Assembly (NCBI GenBank): GCA_036936605.1
Contig: JAUPFV010000004.1
Coordinates: 68,968,352-69,032,351 of the forward strand
DNA: 64,000 nucleotides
From: Limnanthes douglasii subsp. nivea
Lineage: Eukaryota; Streptophyta; Magnoliopsida; Brassicales; Limnanthaceae
Direction: 5' to 3'
The position numbers were made by a program, and so were the translations under genes. This document shows positions 49,319 to 63,697 of this stretch, piece by piece (the first letter of the stretch is position 1; every line of letters begins with the position of its first letter). The notes below the pieces were generated by a model. That model had not been told where the DNA came from, ran no database searches, and was given only the letters and a program-made list of their open reading frames with translations.

Positions 49319-50334
49319 ATGGCAGAGTCAATCCAGGTGATGGGATTCCTCCTATTTCTGGAACACGAGGATAAGACACGGAACTTGGTGGCTGACTTGT
49401 GCGAAGATGACGATGAAACAATCAGCGCCCTAGCAGAGGAAGTGTCCTTATGTCTTAGATGCATCAAGAGTGAAGAGTGGCCTTTCATTGAAGGGCACGA
49501 CGAGGGTATGATCCCTATTATTCAAAGTAGACTAAGGAACAAAAACCTTGATCTCAAATTCTTTCATTATCACCGAGTGGAGATCGTAGACACGGTTATG
49601 AAGAATGTGAACAACATTTGCTTGAGAGCATTTGCGGATGTCATTGCCAATATTACACAAAATCATTGTGGCCAAGTCATTAACCCACCTAATATTCACC
49701 CATCCTCCCCTGAAAATGAGATGTTTAATGGCATAAGTATCAGCCAATATGGATATAACCATCCGGACATTATGCAGTCAGAAATATGTGCCCTTCGGGA
49801 GAGGGATATTCTGGAGAGTCAAAGGAACAAATCACAAGCGGGAGAAACCTTTGAACCTGCAAATGATAGAACAATGTTTCTCACTTTCTCAAAAGGGTAT
49901 CCTCTTTCACACATACAAGTCAGAGAATTTTTTACAAGGTCAGTATATCCCACATAATTTTGTAAAGTTCTTTAAAGGCCTGTCAATCAAAACATAATTC
50001 GTATAACAAAATTTTGAAAAAAGAAACTGTTACTTATTAATGAAGTTAATTTCCAGTAAAAATGCATTTGTAGGTCAGTACATACATATAATCTGTCTCT
50101 GTGCTTTGCTCCTTCTGAAACTTTTTATACTAATGTTTAAAATACTGCTATAACAGGAAATTTGGGGATTGCATAGAAACTATTCATATGCAAAGAGTAG
50201 ACGTACGTGAGCAGTCGCTGTATGCACGTGTTGTGCTCCGAACTGCTCCAATGCTCCAAGCAGTGCTTGGCGGAGTCGCCAAGGCCAAGTTCACTATTAA
50301 TGGCAAGCATGTTCGGGTTCGCAAATATGTCTAA
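49319..50334 (+). CDS. RRM-like domain protein, copy E (intact, downstream of the MULE)
   Basis: Exons 49319-49938 and 50157-50334, 265 residues. Protein identical to copy A in exon 1; residue 261 is Val (GTT), where copies A and D have Thr and Ala. Telo-box and TATA at 49083-49101 are intact, but the MULE right end lies 592 bp upstream of the ATG, so distal promoter elements have been displaced by 12.7 kb and transposon transcripts start nearby in the opposite direction. Copies E, F and G share the base change acaaCttgg in the leader, which copies A-D lack. Confidence 0.7.
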
Positions 50335-53300
50335 ACCTATCCGATAGTGTTGGAGGATTAATACATCATTCCGCCTTTGGTTCAAAGTGCAACAAATGAG
50401 TTTATTTTTTGTCCGTGTTTTAATTTTCTTTCAGTGTAGGGTTCTTCTTCTTCATTTATAAAAAATAAAATTTTGATGAAGATTTTGGTTTTAAAACAAA
50501 GTGTATGAGTATTGGTTGGAGATGGGTATTTTCTACCGTCCAAATACGTAATATAATAGGTTTTCTTTTTCATAACTTTCTTGGACTCCGTTTCCATATG
50601 TAGCATTTGATTTATCTTCAGTTTCAAATTATATTTTTTTATATTAAAAATCGGATATGGCCATGAGTAGAGCAACGACCATTTCTATGATAAAAGTTTT
50701 AATTATATTATTTTTTATTTAGTCCGTTGTTAATCAAATAACGTTAGAAATCAAAATGCGCCACTTCAGACACAAAACACAATAAAAAAATAAAAAATAA
50801 AAAAAATGGGTAAACAATAATGTCTATCTCTGCGGATGCTAACTTAAGAAAAAACGTTTCACTGTGATAAAAGAATGTGACAATTATCTTTTCTATAACC
50901 CTAGAGATCTAGTTATAGTGGATTAAATGGATAACATATAATGGTTGTTCGTGTAATGGATCTAATATTGTAAACCTCGTGAATAATGGACTCATTCTCA
51001 AAAAAATATTTTATATGATACAAATATCTTTTGGTCACTATCACCAAATAAACGTTTCGTTCATCTTATTTTGTCAAATACCCTTAAGGCATCCACTTGA
51101 TGGGAACCCCAATTCGTTTTAGAGAATCTCTTTTTTGTCTAAGTGATACAGCCTTAGAATTATATAAGTTGGATTCTCGTGTGTAGTTATTATATTTAGC
51201 AACAAAACAATAGCTTTGGCTAAATATAATTGTATGTAACTTAAAATATTATTATAAATTAACATTCTTATTTTTATATTACAAAATAAGAATTGTTTAG
51301 CAACCAACTTTTTTTATTTGTCATAATTTTATTTTAATTTTTCTTATTTATAAATTAAATATTTCTAATTGACCAATTAAAATATTAAAATTCTATTTAT
51401 AAATTTAATATTTGTAATTAATTAATTATAATATTAAATTTAAATAACGAGAGTTCTCTCGCCAAGTAAATTCAAATTATAAGCTAAAATAGATACTCAA
51501 ACAAATAATATATATATATATATATAATGTTTACAAAAACTAGGCTTTATAAGAACAACTATTAAATACTATATTTATCAAAATTAATAAATCACATAAA
51601 ATCTAACACATTTCAACAACCAATTTGGTGGGTCACTACTATTGAGATTGGTGGCTTTAAAAACAGCGTTAATGAATTTTTTTTATTCGATTTTTTGAAT
51701 TGTTTATCTTGTTCACTATCCTTTAATTGCATAACTTCTCTATTTTTTGACGAAGAAGATATAGTAAATTGAGAATTATTTGACTGAGAAAAAAATCTAC
51801 CAAGACTAGGAATAACATTACCCGGTTTTAAACTAATCTTAATATTTGTTGAAACATTCGGATACGAATCAGATAAAGAAGTATCATAAGTTATGGTCAG
51901 TTATCGAACAGATAAAACCAAGTAACGAGAAATTTTGTACTATAAATGGAGGGATACGTAAGATACCAAACCGAGTAAGAAGTAAATAATAGGTTTAGGT
52001 TTGATAGATGATTTATGTCAAAACCTTCATAAATATTTCTAAACAACTTCTAATAACTAGTAGAATATACAAAAGATTGAAATACAAAAGAGAAACGTGA
52101 GTAAGCATGCAACAAAAAAAGAAGTTAAAATGTAATTAGAAAATCTTTTATTATGTGTGTTCATCCAGCTTCATTCGATTTGACCATACTCTTGTTCAGT
52201 TAAATATTATGTTTTCTCGGTTACAAAAATTAAGGTGGTTTTTCAATGGTGGTTTTCAGACGAATGGGTTTTTCGAGTTTCTAAATATTAATATTTGTGA
52301 GGAAATTTAGAAACCATATAGATATTCTCGGAATTTTTGAGCTAAGCATTATACGATGAGTATTGTGCAGTATCCATTAGTAGTTAGATGGGTAGGAAAT
52401 ATGCAAACATTTAACAAATCTTGGATGAATCTAGAAAGAGGTAATCAAAAACCCAATGATATACGGAAATAAAGAAACAGGCTTCTTCTTTTCTGTTTTG
52501 ATAGATTAATTCATCAGTTTAGAAACACGAGTAGTATATCATCAGGAAACCCTTATTCATTTTCAACGAGTTGTGTTCGTCTTCAGTCATATTCTTCAAG
52601 GTTCTAAATAATTTACCAAAAAGTTAGTTTATAAATTATTTTTCCAAAATCTACACGAGAAGGTTTGTTCATTACTTGTTTGGAAGGTCTTTTTCTTTTA
52701 AGAACCATTTATGGATAAAAAGAAGAAACTTTATCGGTAGGGTTTTCAAACTGATTAAGTCTCTATTTTTTTTTTAACAAAAGATCATGAAAACAAAATT
52801 TTAGGCCCAACAAGGGGTTCATGAGAAGAGGAATTAATGTTAATACTACAGTTCAAATGGTGAAGTGTGAAGTAAGAATTTCTATTACGAAATTAGGGAT
52901 TTACCAACAAATCAATAATATTTATTATATTATAACCATATTTTATTAGAAATCAGAACATGCATGAAAAAGATAAAGAGAGGAATCGATGTAGAAAATA
53001 CCTATCGAAAGGATTCGAATACGAAGATGGATTTTTCGATATAATTATGGATTTACTTGCATAAAATCTGAGTCGTTTGATAAAAGTAGGATCAATGGTA
53101 AAATAGAGTTCATATATTTAAAAATAATAAAACGATTTAATTTTCTAAATAGTGAAATGATTTTTAAATGCTTCTGAATTCATAAGTGGTTAATATTATA
53201 ATTAATTACACATATAAGTGATTTAGTAAAATTTTGTGAATGCCATAACTTTTAAATAAAATTAACTCTTAATGTTACCTTCTTTACTTATTTAGTAGTG

Positions 53301-56188
53301 TTTAAAAATTGTTTTAGAAAATTAAATCATGGACTAGAGGAGCCGTTATAATCTTATATTCTATAGATGGTATATATAGTTTATAATGACGATGTAAATA
53401 TATAGCTAAAATAACAAAAATATAACATGCATTTCATAAGAGAAAAACGAAAAACGAAAGACAGGGTCGAATATATACGAGATGATGATCACAAAAATAC
53501 AAGATGCGGGTTGCGAAATAAAACACAAGTCCAAATTCATAGGGTGAAGAGAAAGTGAGCTAAAATGGAAAAAGAGAAGTGGAAAAGTATGATTAGGATT
53601 GTATGACAAAAATATTTTTGTACCAAAAATCCTGAAGAATGGATAACAAAAACAAAAAATACAACTAAGAAGAAGGAGAATGATTAGGAGGAAATTATCG
53701 TTAAAACTATATTGTGGATATATTTGTAATTTTAAGAATGTATGATATTTAAATAACAATATAAAATTTTATGAGATTTCGTTAGAAATTATTCAGTTGG
53801 AAAATCGAATTAAAAATCATTAGCTATTGATATTTCTGTTTAAACAATAATCCTATTAAATATAAAAAAAATGGAAAACAATTCTCAACCCAATATTAAA
53901 GCATTCAAAATAAATTTTAATGATTTTTAGAGTAACATTAAAATATGAAACTGTTTTTTTTTTTTTTTTGACTTGGTTTTATATTTGTGTCGAATACATT
54001 ATTCAGAGTTCCTAAAAATTGACATCCAATTTTTAAATAAGGTTTCATAAATAACCTCCTGCCAATTTTTAAATAAGGTGTCATCATGTTCACCAAAGGG
54101 ATCCAATTTTCTGTTATTACGACTTTATAGATACTTAATTCAACTCATGGTGAATATAGCCCTATTCTTTGATGGTATCAGACTTTATGTGGCTTCCCAA
54201 TTGCTTTTAATACATCAAAAATTGCTTCCCTATTGTACATATATTCAAGTAAGTTTGCTAGAGAAATCCACATGAGTTATGGAAGATTCATACTTAAGGT
54301 TAAAGTGAGGGTTTCATTTTAAAACTTCATATGCGGAAATGCTTAGGGTCGCAAAGGGAATGATTACAATCACATATGGACCCACATTTCATTAGAACTT
54401 GTGGACTTATCATAATTTGGCTATTAAGGAATGTTTTGAGTTGGACTAAAATCTTGTCATGTCTTGTGTTGTATAGCAAATTGACATGTTGCTTCCTTTC
54501 TTGATACGAGCATTGATGTCAAGTGATTCTTTTAGTTTTCCAATAGTCGCTTCTGCATAGGTTTGGGTATTTGAAATAGATTATTGGTTTTTATTTTTTT
54601 GTAAATAAAGGTTTATTGAAAACGTTATATGGGCCTAAGATTGAGTGTTTGATGAGTAAAATACTGTGATTTTGTGATAAAACTTACATTTTGTGGTTAA
54701 TTGATCAGAAACTTGATTTGACAGAGGAGGAAAGTCCTCAACATTCAATAAATCCGAAGTGTTTTCGGAAATAATTTTGGATCTCGTGAAGATAATTTGA
54801 AAGGAGGGTGATGGGCGGGTTTTCCTTTGTCGTGGGAGCTCGTCTCCTGCATTCTTAATAATGTGAATAAAGAAATGGTGGTGGTCGGCGCAAAAAAAAT
54901 TAAGAAAAAAATAAAGACTTCCATTCGGTTAGGTGTTCTACCGAATTAGTAGCTTTTCAAAGATATATTTTTTTCCAAAACATATTATTCATAACATGTC
55001 ACAAAAGCATTTATCTTTTTAAATATTTTAAACATTTAAAAACTATATTAATAGATTAGATGTTTTAAAGAAAATGCCTCAAAACAAATTGATATAATAT
55101 TTAAAAAATGGTTGAAACCTCCTAAAAAACTATCTAATTTAAAAAGTCAATGAATTTGTAATATATATATATATATGAACCGAACAAAATCCAAAATTAA
55201 AAACAAAATTTTCAAACTTGAACTATTTATAAAAAACTTTAAAAGAAATATTCTAAAAAAAATCTATCCAATTTGCATTAACAAAATGATCCAACAAATA
55301 TATAGGTTATTTTTTTTGGTTCGATAATAAATGTAATTATACATAAAGAGGACGTTAATCAAGACATTTGTAAAAGGTAGTTGATTTACATATATGTGCA
55401 CAAAACAACTTGGTGTCTTTTGGAAAACATCACACCCTTACAATTGGTGCGTAAAACCCTAATGTATATATACCGTTGGAGAGCACACATTTTGCATATC
55501 CAAGTAAAAAGAAAAGTGTTTCTCATCAGTGCATTTGTCAATTACATCCAAATGAATTCCTCTGTAACAATTTGTTCTGTCCCTTCTCTTTATGAAAAAA
55601 ATTATACTGTTTCAAAAGAATATTTTGAAGTTTTTTATGAAGTGGACATCATCCTTTTCACTAGATTCGTGTTGTACTTAGGGCGTGACATGGCAGAGTC
55701 AATCCAGGTGATGGGATTCCTCCTATTTCTGGAACACGAGGATAAGACACGGAACTTGGTGGCTGACTTGTGCGAAGATGACGATGAAACAATCAGCGCC
55801 CTAGCAGAGGAAGTGTCCTTATGTCTTAGATGCATCAAGAGTGAAGAGTGGCCTTTCATTGAAGGGCACGACGAGGGTATGATCCCTATTATTCAAAGTA
55901 GACTAAGGAACAAAAACCTTGATCTCAAATTCTTTCATTATCACCGAGTGGAGATCGTAGACACGGTTATGAAGAATGTGAACAACATTTGCTTGAGAGC
56001 ATTTGCGGATGTCATTGCCAATATTACACAAAATCATTGTGGCCAAGTCATTAACCCACCTAATATTCACCCATCCTCCCCTGAAAATGAGATGTTTAAT
56101 GGCATAAGTATCAGCCAATATGGATATAACCATCCGGACATTATGCAGTCAGAAATATGTGCCCTTCGGGAGAGGGATATTCTGGAGA
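49818..56188 (+). repeat. Array unit 6 (short form, 6.4 kb)
   Basis: Lacks the 1081-bp segment exactly as unit 1 does (junction 51885/51886) and shares with unit 1 variants such as aaaatcgaatt, gtgtcgaatac and aaaaatacaacta. Its own 37-bp deletion lies near 54675, between two TGTGATTTTGTGA words. The minus-strand exon is at 51613-51885. No other gene recognised between 50335 and 55453. Confidence 0.9.
51613..51885 (-). pseudogene. Minus-strand decayed gene, last exon only (unit 6)
   Basis: 91 open codons to TGA at 51613-51615 (complement); upstream part lost with the 1081-bp segment, as in unit 1. Confidence 0.35.
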
Positions 56189-56706
56189 GTCAAAGGAACA
56201 AATCACAAGCGGGAGAAACCTTTGAACCTGCAAATGATAGAACAATGTTTCTCACTTTCTCAAAAGGGTATCCTCTTTCACACATACAAGTCAGAGAATT
56301 TTTTACAAGGTCAGTATATCCCACATAATTTTGTAAAGTTCTTTAAAGGCCTGTCAATCAAAACATAATTCGTATAACAAAATTTTGAAAAAAGAAACTG
56401 TTACTTATTAATGAAGTTAATTTCCAGTAAAAATGCATTTGTAGGTCAGTACATACATATAATCTGTCTCTGTGCTTTGCTCCTTCTGAAACTTTTTATA
56501 CTAATGTTTAAAATACTGCTATAACAGGAAATTTGGGGATTGCATAGAAACTATTCATATGCAAAGAGTAGACGTACGTGAGCAGTCGCTGTATGCACGA
56601 TGTTGTGCTCCGAACTGCTCCAATGCTCCAAGCAGTGCTTGGCGGAGTCGCCAAGGCCAAGTTCACTATTAATGGCAAGCATGTTCGGGCTCGCAAATAT
56701 GTCTAA
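55690..56706 (+). pseudogene. RRM-like gene, copy F (exon 2 frameshift)
   Basis: Exon 1 (55690-56309) encodes the intact 206-residue part. Exon 2 (56528-56706) has an extra A near 56599 (cacgAtgttg), which shifts the frame inside the RRM-like beta-3 strand and stops at TAA 56670-56672. The product would have a normal N-terminus and half of the RRM-like domain with an unrelated tail of about 24 residues. The same insertion is in the remnant at 953-1471. Confidence 0.8.
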
Positions 56707-57875
56707 ACCTATCCGATAGTGTTGGAGGATTAATACATCATTCCGCCTTTGGTTCAAAGTGCAACAAATGAGTTTATTTTTTGTCCGTGTTTTAATTTTC
56801 TTTTAGTGTAGGGTTCTTCTTCTTCATTTATAAAAAATAAAATTTTGATGAAGATTTTGGTTTTAAAACAAAGTGTATGAGTATTGGTTGGAGATGGGTA
56901 TTTTCTACGGTCCAAATACGTAATATAATAGGTTTTCTTTTTCATAACTTTCTTGGACTCCGTTTCCATATGTAGCATTTGATTTATCATTCAGTTTCAA
57001 ATTATATTTTTTTTTATTAAAAATCGGATATGGCCATGCATAGAGCAACGACCATTTCTATGATAAAAGTTTTAATTATATTATTTTTTATTTATTCCGT
57101 TGTTAATCAAATAACGTTAGAAATCAAAATGCGCCACTTCAGACACAAAACACAATAAAAAAATCAAAAATAGAAAAAATGGGTAAACAATAATGTCTAT
57201 CTCTGCGGATGCTAACTTAAGAAAAAACGTTTCACTGTGATAAAAGAATGTGACAATTATCTTTTCTATAACCCTAGAGATCTAGTTATAGTGGATTAAA
57301 TGGATAACATATAATGGTTGTTCGTGTAATGGATCTAATATTGTAAACCTCGTGAAAAATGGACTCATTCTCAAAAAATATTTTATATGATACCAATATC
57401 TTTTGGTCACTATCACCAAATAAACGTTTCGTTCATCTTATTTTGTCAAATACCCTTAAGGCATCCACTTGATGGGAACCCCAATTCGTTTTAGAGAATC
57501 TCTTTTTTGTCTAAGTGATACAGCCTTAGAATTATATAAGTTGGATTCTCGTGTGTAGTTATTATATTTAGCAACAAAACAATAGCTTTGGCTAAATATA
57601 ATTGTATGTAACTTAAAATATTATTATAAATTAACATTCTTATTTTTATATAACAAAATAAGAATTGTTTAGCAACCAGCTTTTTTTATTTGTCATAATT
57701 TTATTTTAATTTTTCTTATTTATAAATTAAATATTTCTAATTGACCTATTAAAATATTAAAATTCTATTTATAAATTTAATATTTGTAATTAATTAATTA
57801 TAATATTAAATTTAAATAACGAGAGTTCTCTCGCCAAGTAAATTCAAATTATAAGCTAAAATAGATACTCAAACA

Positions 57876-57914
<39 letters not shown>

Positions 57915-60900
57915 GTTTACAAAAACTAGGCTTTATAAGAACAACTATTAAATTCTATATTTATCAAAATTAATAAATCACATAAAATCTAACACATTTC
58001 AACAACCATCTTGGTGGGTCACTACTATTGAGATTGGTGGCTTTAAAAACAGCGTTAATGAATTTTTTTTATTCGATTTTTTGAATTGTTTATCTTGTTC
58101 ACTATCCTTTAATTGCATAACTTCTCTATTTTTTGACGAAGAAGATATAGTAAATTGAGAATTATTTGACTGAGAAAAAAATCTACCAAGACTAGGAATA
58201 ACATTACCCGGTTTTAAACTAATCTTAATATTTGTTGAAACATTCGGATACGAATCAGATAAAGAAGTATCGGGAGCACTTTTGTTTTTGTGATATAAAT
58301 CAGAAATAAAGTACTAAAGAAAATACGAAATTCACGAGTCGTGAATGAGGAGATAAGAAGATCATATAAAATAAAATCACAAATGAATGAACCTATGTAT
58401 ATAGAAAATGAAAAAGTAATATTCATATTAATCATGTATAATTTTTAAAAATAACTGCATCAAAATGATTATGTCAAATTAAATAATTATATATAAGTCA
58501 ATAATAAAATATACTACATAGTAATGTATATACATGCACAAATGACAAAGTTACAAGAAATTTATCTTCAAATTCAGGTAACGAAGAGAGAAATATAATA
58601 AAGAATAACCGAAACCAACCAATAAATTGAGTCATGAATGAGTTTTAGAAAGATTTGTAATGTTCATCAAAAAATTAATTGTTTGCTCGCCAAAAGAGGT
58701 GGAATTTAGTTTTCAACAAAACTTCATCAAAAGTGGAAGGATTTTTCTTGCTAGAAGGAGGGAACTTGTCAAAAGTAGTATGATTTTATTCTTCATAGCA
58801 TGGATTGCATCATAAACTGAAGCATTCTTATTGTTAGGTCAAAGTATTCGCCAGAGGTGGTGATATTTTTATTACTAGTAACAACGGTTGTATTAGGGTA
58901 GAAGTATTTTTCTTATTGGGAGCAGAGAACTCGTGAGAAATAGAAAGACATTTCTTCTTGAAAACTGGCACCACGTCGAATCTTTTTGAGTCTTCGTATC
59001 TTTTCCTTGAGAGATTCTTCTAGTTGTGCAGTTTTCCTTTGAGAAGTGTTAAGATTGTCATTATTATGAAAAGGATTAATAACACGGTCATGTTTTATTT
59101 TTTCGCAGATAAAGTTGTTGAGAGTATCATCAAAATCAACATCTTGGAGACATTATTATGCATTATGGTCACGTTTATTTTTCCGACAAACAATCTTGTT
59201 AGGAGAAGCATCATAAATACTTGTTTATGTTTTCTTAGAACATTCAATCTGAAACCGAATTCGTTTTTGTTACACATTCGTTGAAGAAGAATACCTTGAA
59301 CATATTAAGTAGTAGTTTCTTCTCCGGCTGTAGTAGGAGTAATATTTCCATCATAAGTTATGGTCAGTTATCGAACAGATTAAACCAAGTAACGAGAAAT
59401 TTTGTACCATAAAATGGAGGGATTTGTAAGATACCAAACCGAGTAAGAAGCAAATAATATGTTTAGGTTTGATAGATGATTTATGTCAAAACCTTCATAA
59501 ATATTTCTAAACAACTTCTAATAACTAGTAGAATATACAAAAGAGTGAAATACAAAAGAGAAACGTGAGTAAGCATGCAACAAAAAAAGAAGTTAAAATG
59601 TAATTAGAAAATCTTATATTATGTGTGTTCATCCAGCTTCATTCGATTTGACCATACTCTTGTTCAGTTAAATATTATGTTTTCTCGGTTACAAAAATTA
59701 AGGTGGTTTTCCAATGGTGGTTTTCCGACGAATGGGTTTTTCGAGTTTCTAAATATTAATATTTGTGAGGAAATTTAGAAACTATATAGATATTCTCGGA
59801 ATTTTTGAGCTAAGCATTATACGATGAGTATTGTGCAGTATCCATTAGTAGTTAGATGGGTAGGAAATATGCAAACATTTAACAAATCTTGGATGAATCT
59901 AGAAAGAGGTAATCAAAGACCCAATGATATACGGAAATAAAGAAACAGGCTTCTTCTTTTCTGTTTTGATAGATTAATTCATCAGTTTAGAAACACGAGT
60001 AATATATCATCAGGAAACCCTTATTCATTTTCAACGAGTTGTGTTCGTCTTCAGTCATATTCTTCAAGGTTCTAAATAATTAACAAAAAGTTAGTTTATA
60101 AATTATTTTTCCAAAATCTACACGAGAAGGTTTGTTCATTACTTGTTCCGAATGTCTTTTTCTTTTAAGAACTATTTATGGATAAAAAGAAGAAACTTTA
60201 TCGGTAGGGTTTTCAAACTGATTAAGTCTCTATTTTTTTTAACAAAAGATCATGAAAACAAAATTTTAGGCCCAACAAGGGGTTCATGAGAAGAGGAATT
60301 AATGTTAATACTACAGTTCAAATGGTGAAGTGTGAAGTAAGAATTTCTATTACGAAATTAGGGATTTACCAACAAATCAATAATATTTATTATATTATAA
60401 CCATATTTTATTAGAAATCAGAACATGCATGAAAAAGATAAAGAGAGGAATCGATGTAGAAAATACCTATCGAAAGGATTCGAATACGAAGATGGATTTT
60501 TTGATATAATTATGGATTTACTTGCATAAAATCTGAGTCGTTTGATAAAAGTAGGATCAATGGTAAAATAGATTTCATATATTTAAAAATAATAAAACGA
60601 TTTAATTTTCTAAATAGTGAAATGATTTTTAAATGCTTCTGAATGCATAAGTGGTTAATATTATAATTAATTACACATATAAGTGATTTAGTAAAATTTT
60701 GTGAATGCCATAACTTTTAAATAAAATTAACTCTTAATGTTACCTTCTTTACTTATTTAGTAGTGTTTAAAAATTGTTTTAGAAAATTAAATCATGGACT
60801 AGAGGAGTCGTTTTAATCTTATATTCTATAGATGGTATATATTTTTTATAATGACGATGTAAATATATAGCTAAAATAACAAAAATATAACATGCATTTC

Positions 60901-63697
60901 ATAAGAGAAAAACGAAAAACGAAAGACAGGGTCGAATATATACGAGATGATGATCACAAAAATACAAGATGCGGGTTGCGAAATAAAACACAAGTCCAAA
61001 TTCATAGGGTGAAGAGAGAGTGAGCTAAAATGGAAAAAGAGAAGTGGAAAAGTATGATTAGGATTGTATGACAAAAATATTTTTGTACCAAAAATTCTGA
61101 AGAATGGATAACAAAAACAAAAAAGACAACTAAGAAGAAGGAGAATGATTAGGAGGAAATTATCGTTAAAACTATATTGTCGATATATTTGTAATTTTAA
61201 GAATGTATGATATTTAAATAACAATATAAAATTTTATGAGATTTCGTTAGAAATTATTCAGTTGGAAAATGGAATTAAAAATCATCAGCTATTGATATTT
61301 CTGTTTAAACAATAATCCTATTAAATATAAAAAAAAAATGGAAAACAATTCTCAACCCAATATTAAAGCATTCAAAATAAATTTTAATGATTTTTAGAGT
61401 AACATTAAAATATGAAACTGTTTTTTTTTTATTTTGACTTGGTTTTATATTTGTGTCCAATACATTATTCAGAGTTCCTAAAAATTGACATCCAATTTTT
61501 AAATAAGGTTTCATAAATAACCTCCTGCCAATTTTTAAATAAGGTGTCATCATGTTCACCAAAGGGATCCAATTTTCTGTTATTACGACTTTATAGATAC
61601 TTAATTCAACTCATGGTGAATATAGCCCTATTCTTTGATGGTATCAGACTTTATGTGGCTTCCCAATTGCTTTTAATACATCGAAAATTGCTTCCCCATT
61701 GTACATATATTCAAGTAAGTTTGCTAGAGAAATCCACATGAGTTATGGAAGATTCATACTTAAGGTTAAAGTGAGGGTTTCATTTTAAAACTTCATATGC
61801 GGAAATGCTTAGGGTCGCAAAGGGAAGGATTACAATCACATATGGACCCACATTTCATTAGAACTTGTGGACTTATCATAATTTGGCTATTAACGAATGT
61901 TTTGAGTTGGACTAAAATCTTGTCATGTCTTGTGTTGTATAGCAAATTGACATGTTGCTTCCTTTCTTGATACGAGCATTGATGTCAAGTGATTCTTTTC
62001 GTTTTCCAATAGTCGCTTCTGCATAGGTTTGGGTATTTGAAATAGATTATTGGTTTTTATTTTTTTGTAAATAAAGGTTTATTGAAAACGTTATATGGGC
62101 CTAAGATTGAGTGTTTGATGAGTAAAATACTGTGATTTTGTGACAAAACTAGCATTTAATAAGCAGCTGTGATTTTGTGATAAAACTTACATTTTGTGGT
62201 TAATTGATCAGAAACTTGATTTGACAGAGGAGGAAAGTCCTCAACATTCAATAAATCCGAAGTGTTTTCGGAAATAATTTTGGATCTCGTGAAGATAATT
62301 TGAAAGGAGGGTGATGGGCGGGTTTTCCTTTGTCGTGGGAGCTCGTCTCCTGCATTCTTAATAATGTGAATAAAGAAATGGTGGTGGTCGGCGCAAAAAA
62401 AATTAAGAAAAAAATAAAGACTTCCATTCGGTTAGGTGTTCTACCGAATTAGTAGCTTTTCAAAGATATATTTTTTTCCAAAACATATTATTCATAACAT
62501 GTCACAAAAGCATTTATCTTTTTAAATATTTTAAACATTTAAAAACTATATTAATAGATTAGATGTTTTAAAGAAAATGCCTCAAAACAAATTGATATAA
62601 TATTTAAAAAATGGTTGAAACCTCCTAAAAAACTATCTAATTTAAAAAGTCAATGAATTTGTAATATATATATATATATATGAACCGAACAAAATCCAAA
62701 ATTAAACACAAAATTTTCAAACTTGAACTATTTATAAAAAACTTTAAAAGAAATATTCTAAAAAAAATCTATCCAATTTGCATTAATTAACAAAATGATC
62801 CAACAAATATATAGGTTATTTTTTTTGGTTCGATAATAAATGTAATTATACATAAAGAGAACGTTAATCAAGACATTGGTAAAAGGTAGTTGATTTACAT
62901 ATATGTGCACAAAACAACTTGGTGTCTTTTGGAAAACATCACACCCTTACAATTGGTGCGTAAAACCCTAATGTATATATACCGTTGGAGAGCACACATT
63001 TTGCATATCCAAGTAAAAAGAAAAGTGTTTCTCATCAGTGCATTTGTCAATTACATCCAAATGAATTCCTCTGTAACAATTTGTTCTGTCCCTTCTCTTT
63101 ATGAAAAAAATTATACTGTTTCAAAAGAATATTTTGAAGTTTTTTATGAAGTGGACATCATCCTTTTCACTAGATTCGTGTTGTACTTAGGGCGTGACAT
63201 GGCAGAGTCAATCCAGGTGATGGGATTCCTCCTATTTCTGGAACACGAGGATAAGACACGGAACTTGGTGGCTGACTTGTGCGAAGATGACGATGAAACA
63301 ATCAGCGCCCTAGCAGAGGAAGTGTCCTTATGTCTTAGATGCATCAAGAGTGAAGAGTGGCCTTTCATTGAAGGGCACGACGAGGGTATGATCCCTATTA
63401 TTCAAAGTAGACTAAGGAACAAAAACCTTGATCTCAAATTCTTTCATTATCACCGAGTGGAGATCGTAGACACGGTTATGAAGAATGTGAACAACATTTG
63501 CTTGAGAGCATTTGCGGATGTCATTGCCAATATTACACAAAATCATTGTGGCCAAGTCATTAACCCACCTAATATTCACCCATCCTCCCCTGAAAATGAG
63601 ATGTTTAATGGCATAAGTATCAGCCAATATGGATATAACCATCCGGACATTATGCAGTCAGAAATATGTGCCCTTCGGGAGAGGGATATTCTGGAGA
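56189..63697 (+). repeat. Array unit 7 (long form)
   Basis: Pairs with unit 2 by shared variants (gagacattattatg, catcataaatac, aagaactatttatgg). The 1081-bp segment is at 58272-59352. Private changes include ttgttccgaatgtc near 60144. No gene recognised in 59353-62962. Confidence 0.9.
57999..58313 (-). pseudogene. Minus-strand decayed gene, last exon (unit 7)
   Basis: Equivalent of 9067-9381, 104 codons, with its acceptor kept; broken upstream text reaches 59352. Confidence 0.4.

Larger units (their letters stand above)
29586..49817 (+). repeat. Array unit 5 (long form, interrupted by MULE)
   Basis: Unit DNA runs from 29586 to 36036 and resumes at 48727 after the inserted element. The 1081-bp segment is at 31712-32792. 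An unusually long AT microsatellite is at 31283-31352. Apart from copy D, the minus-strand exon (31439-31753) and its broken upstream text, I recognise no gene in the unit-derived parts. Confidence 0.9.
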
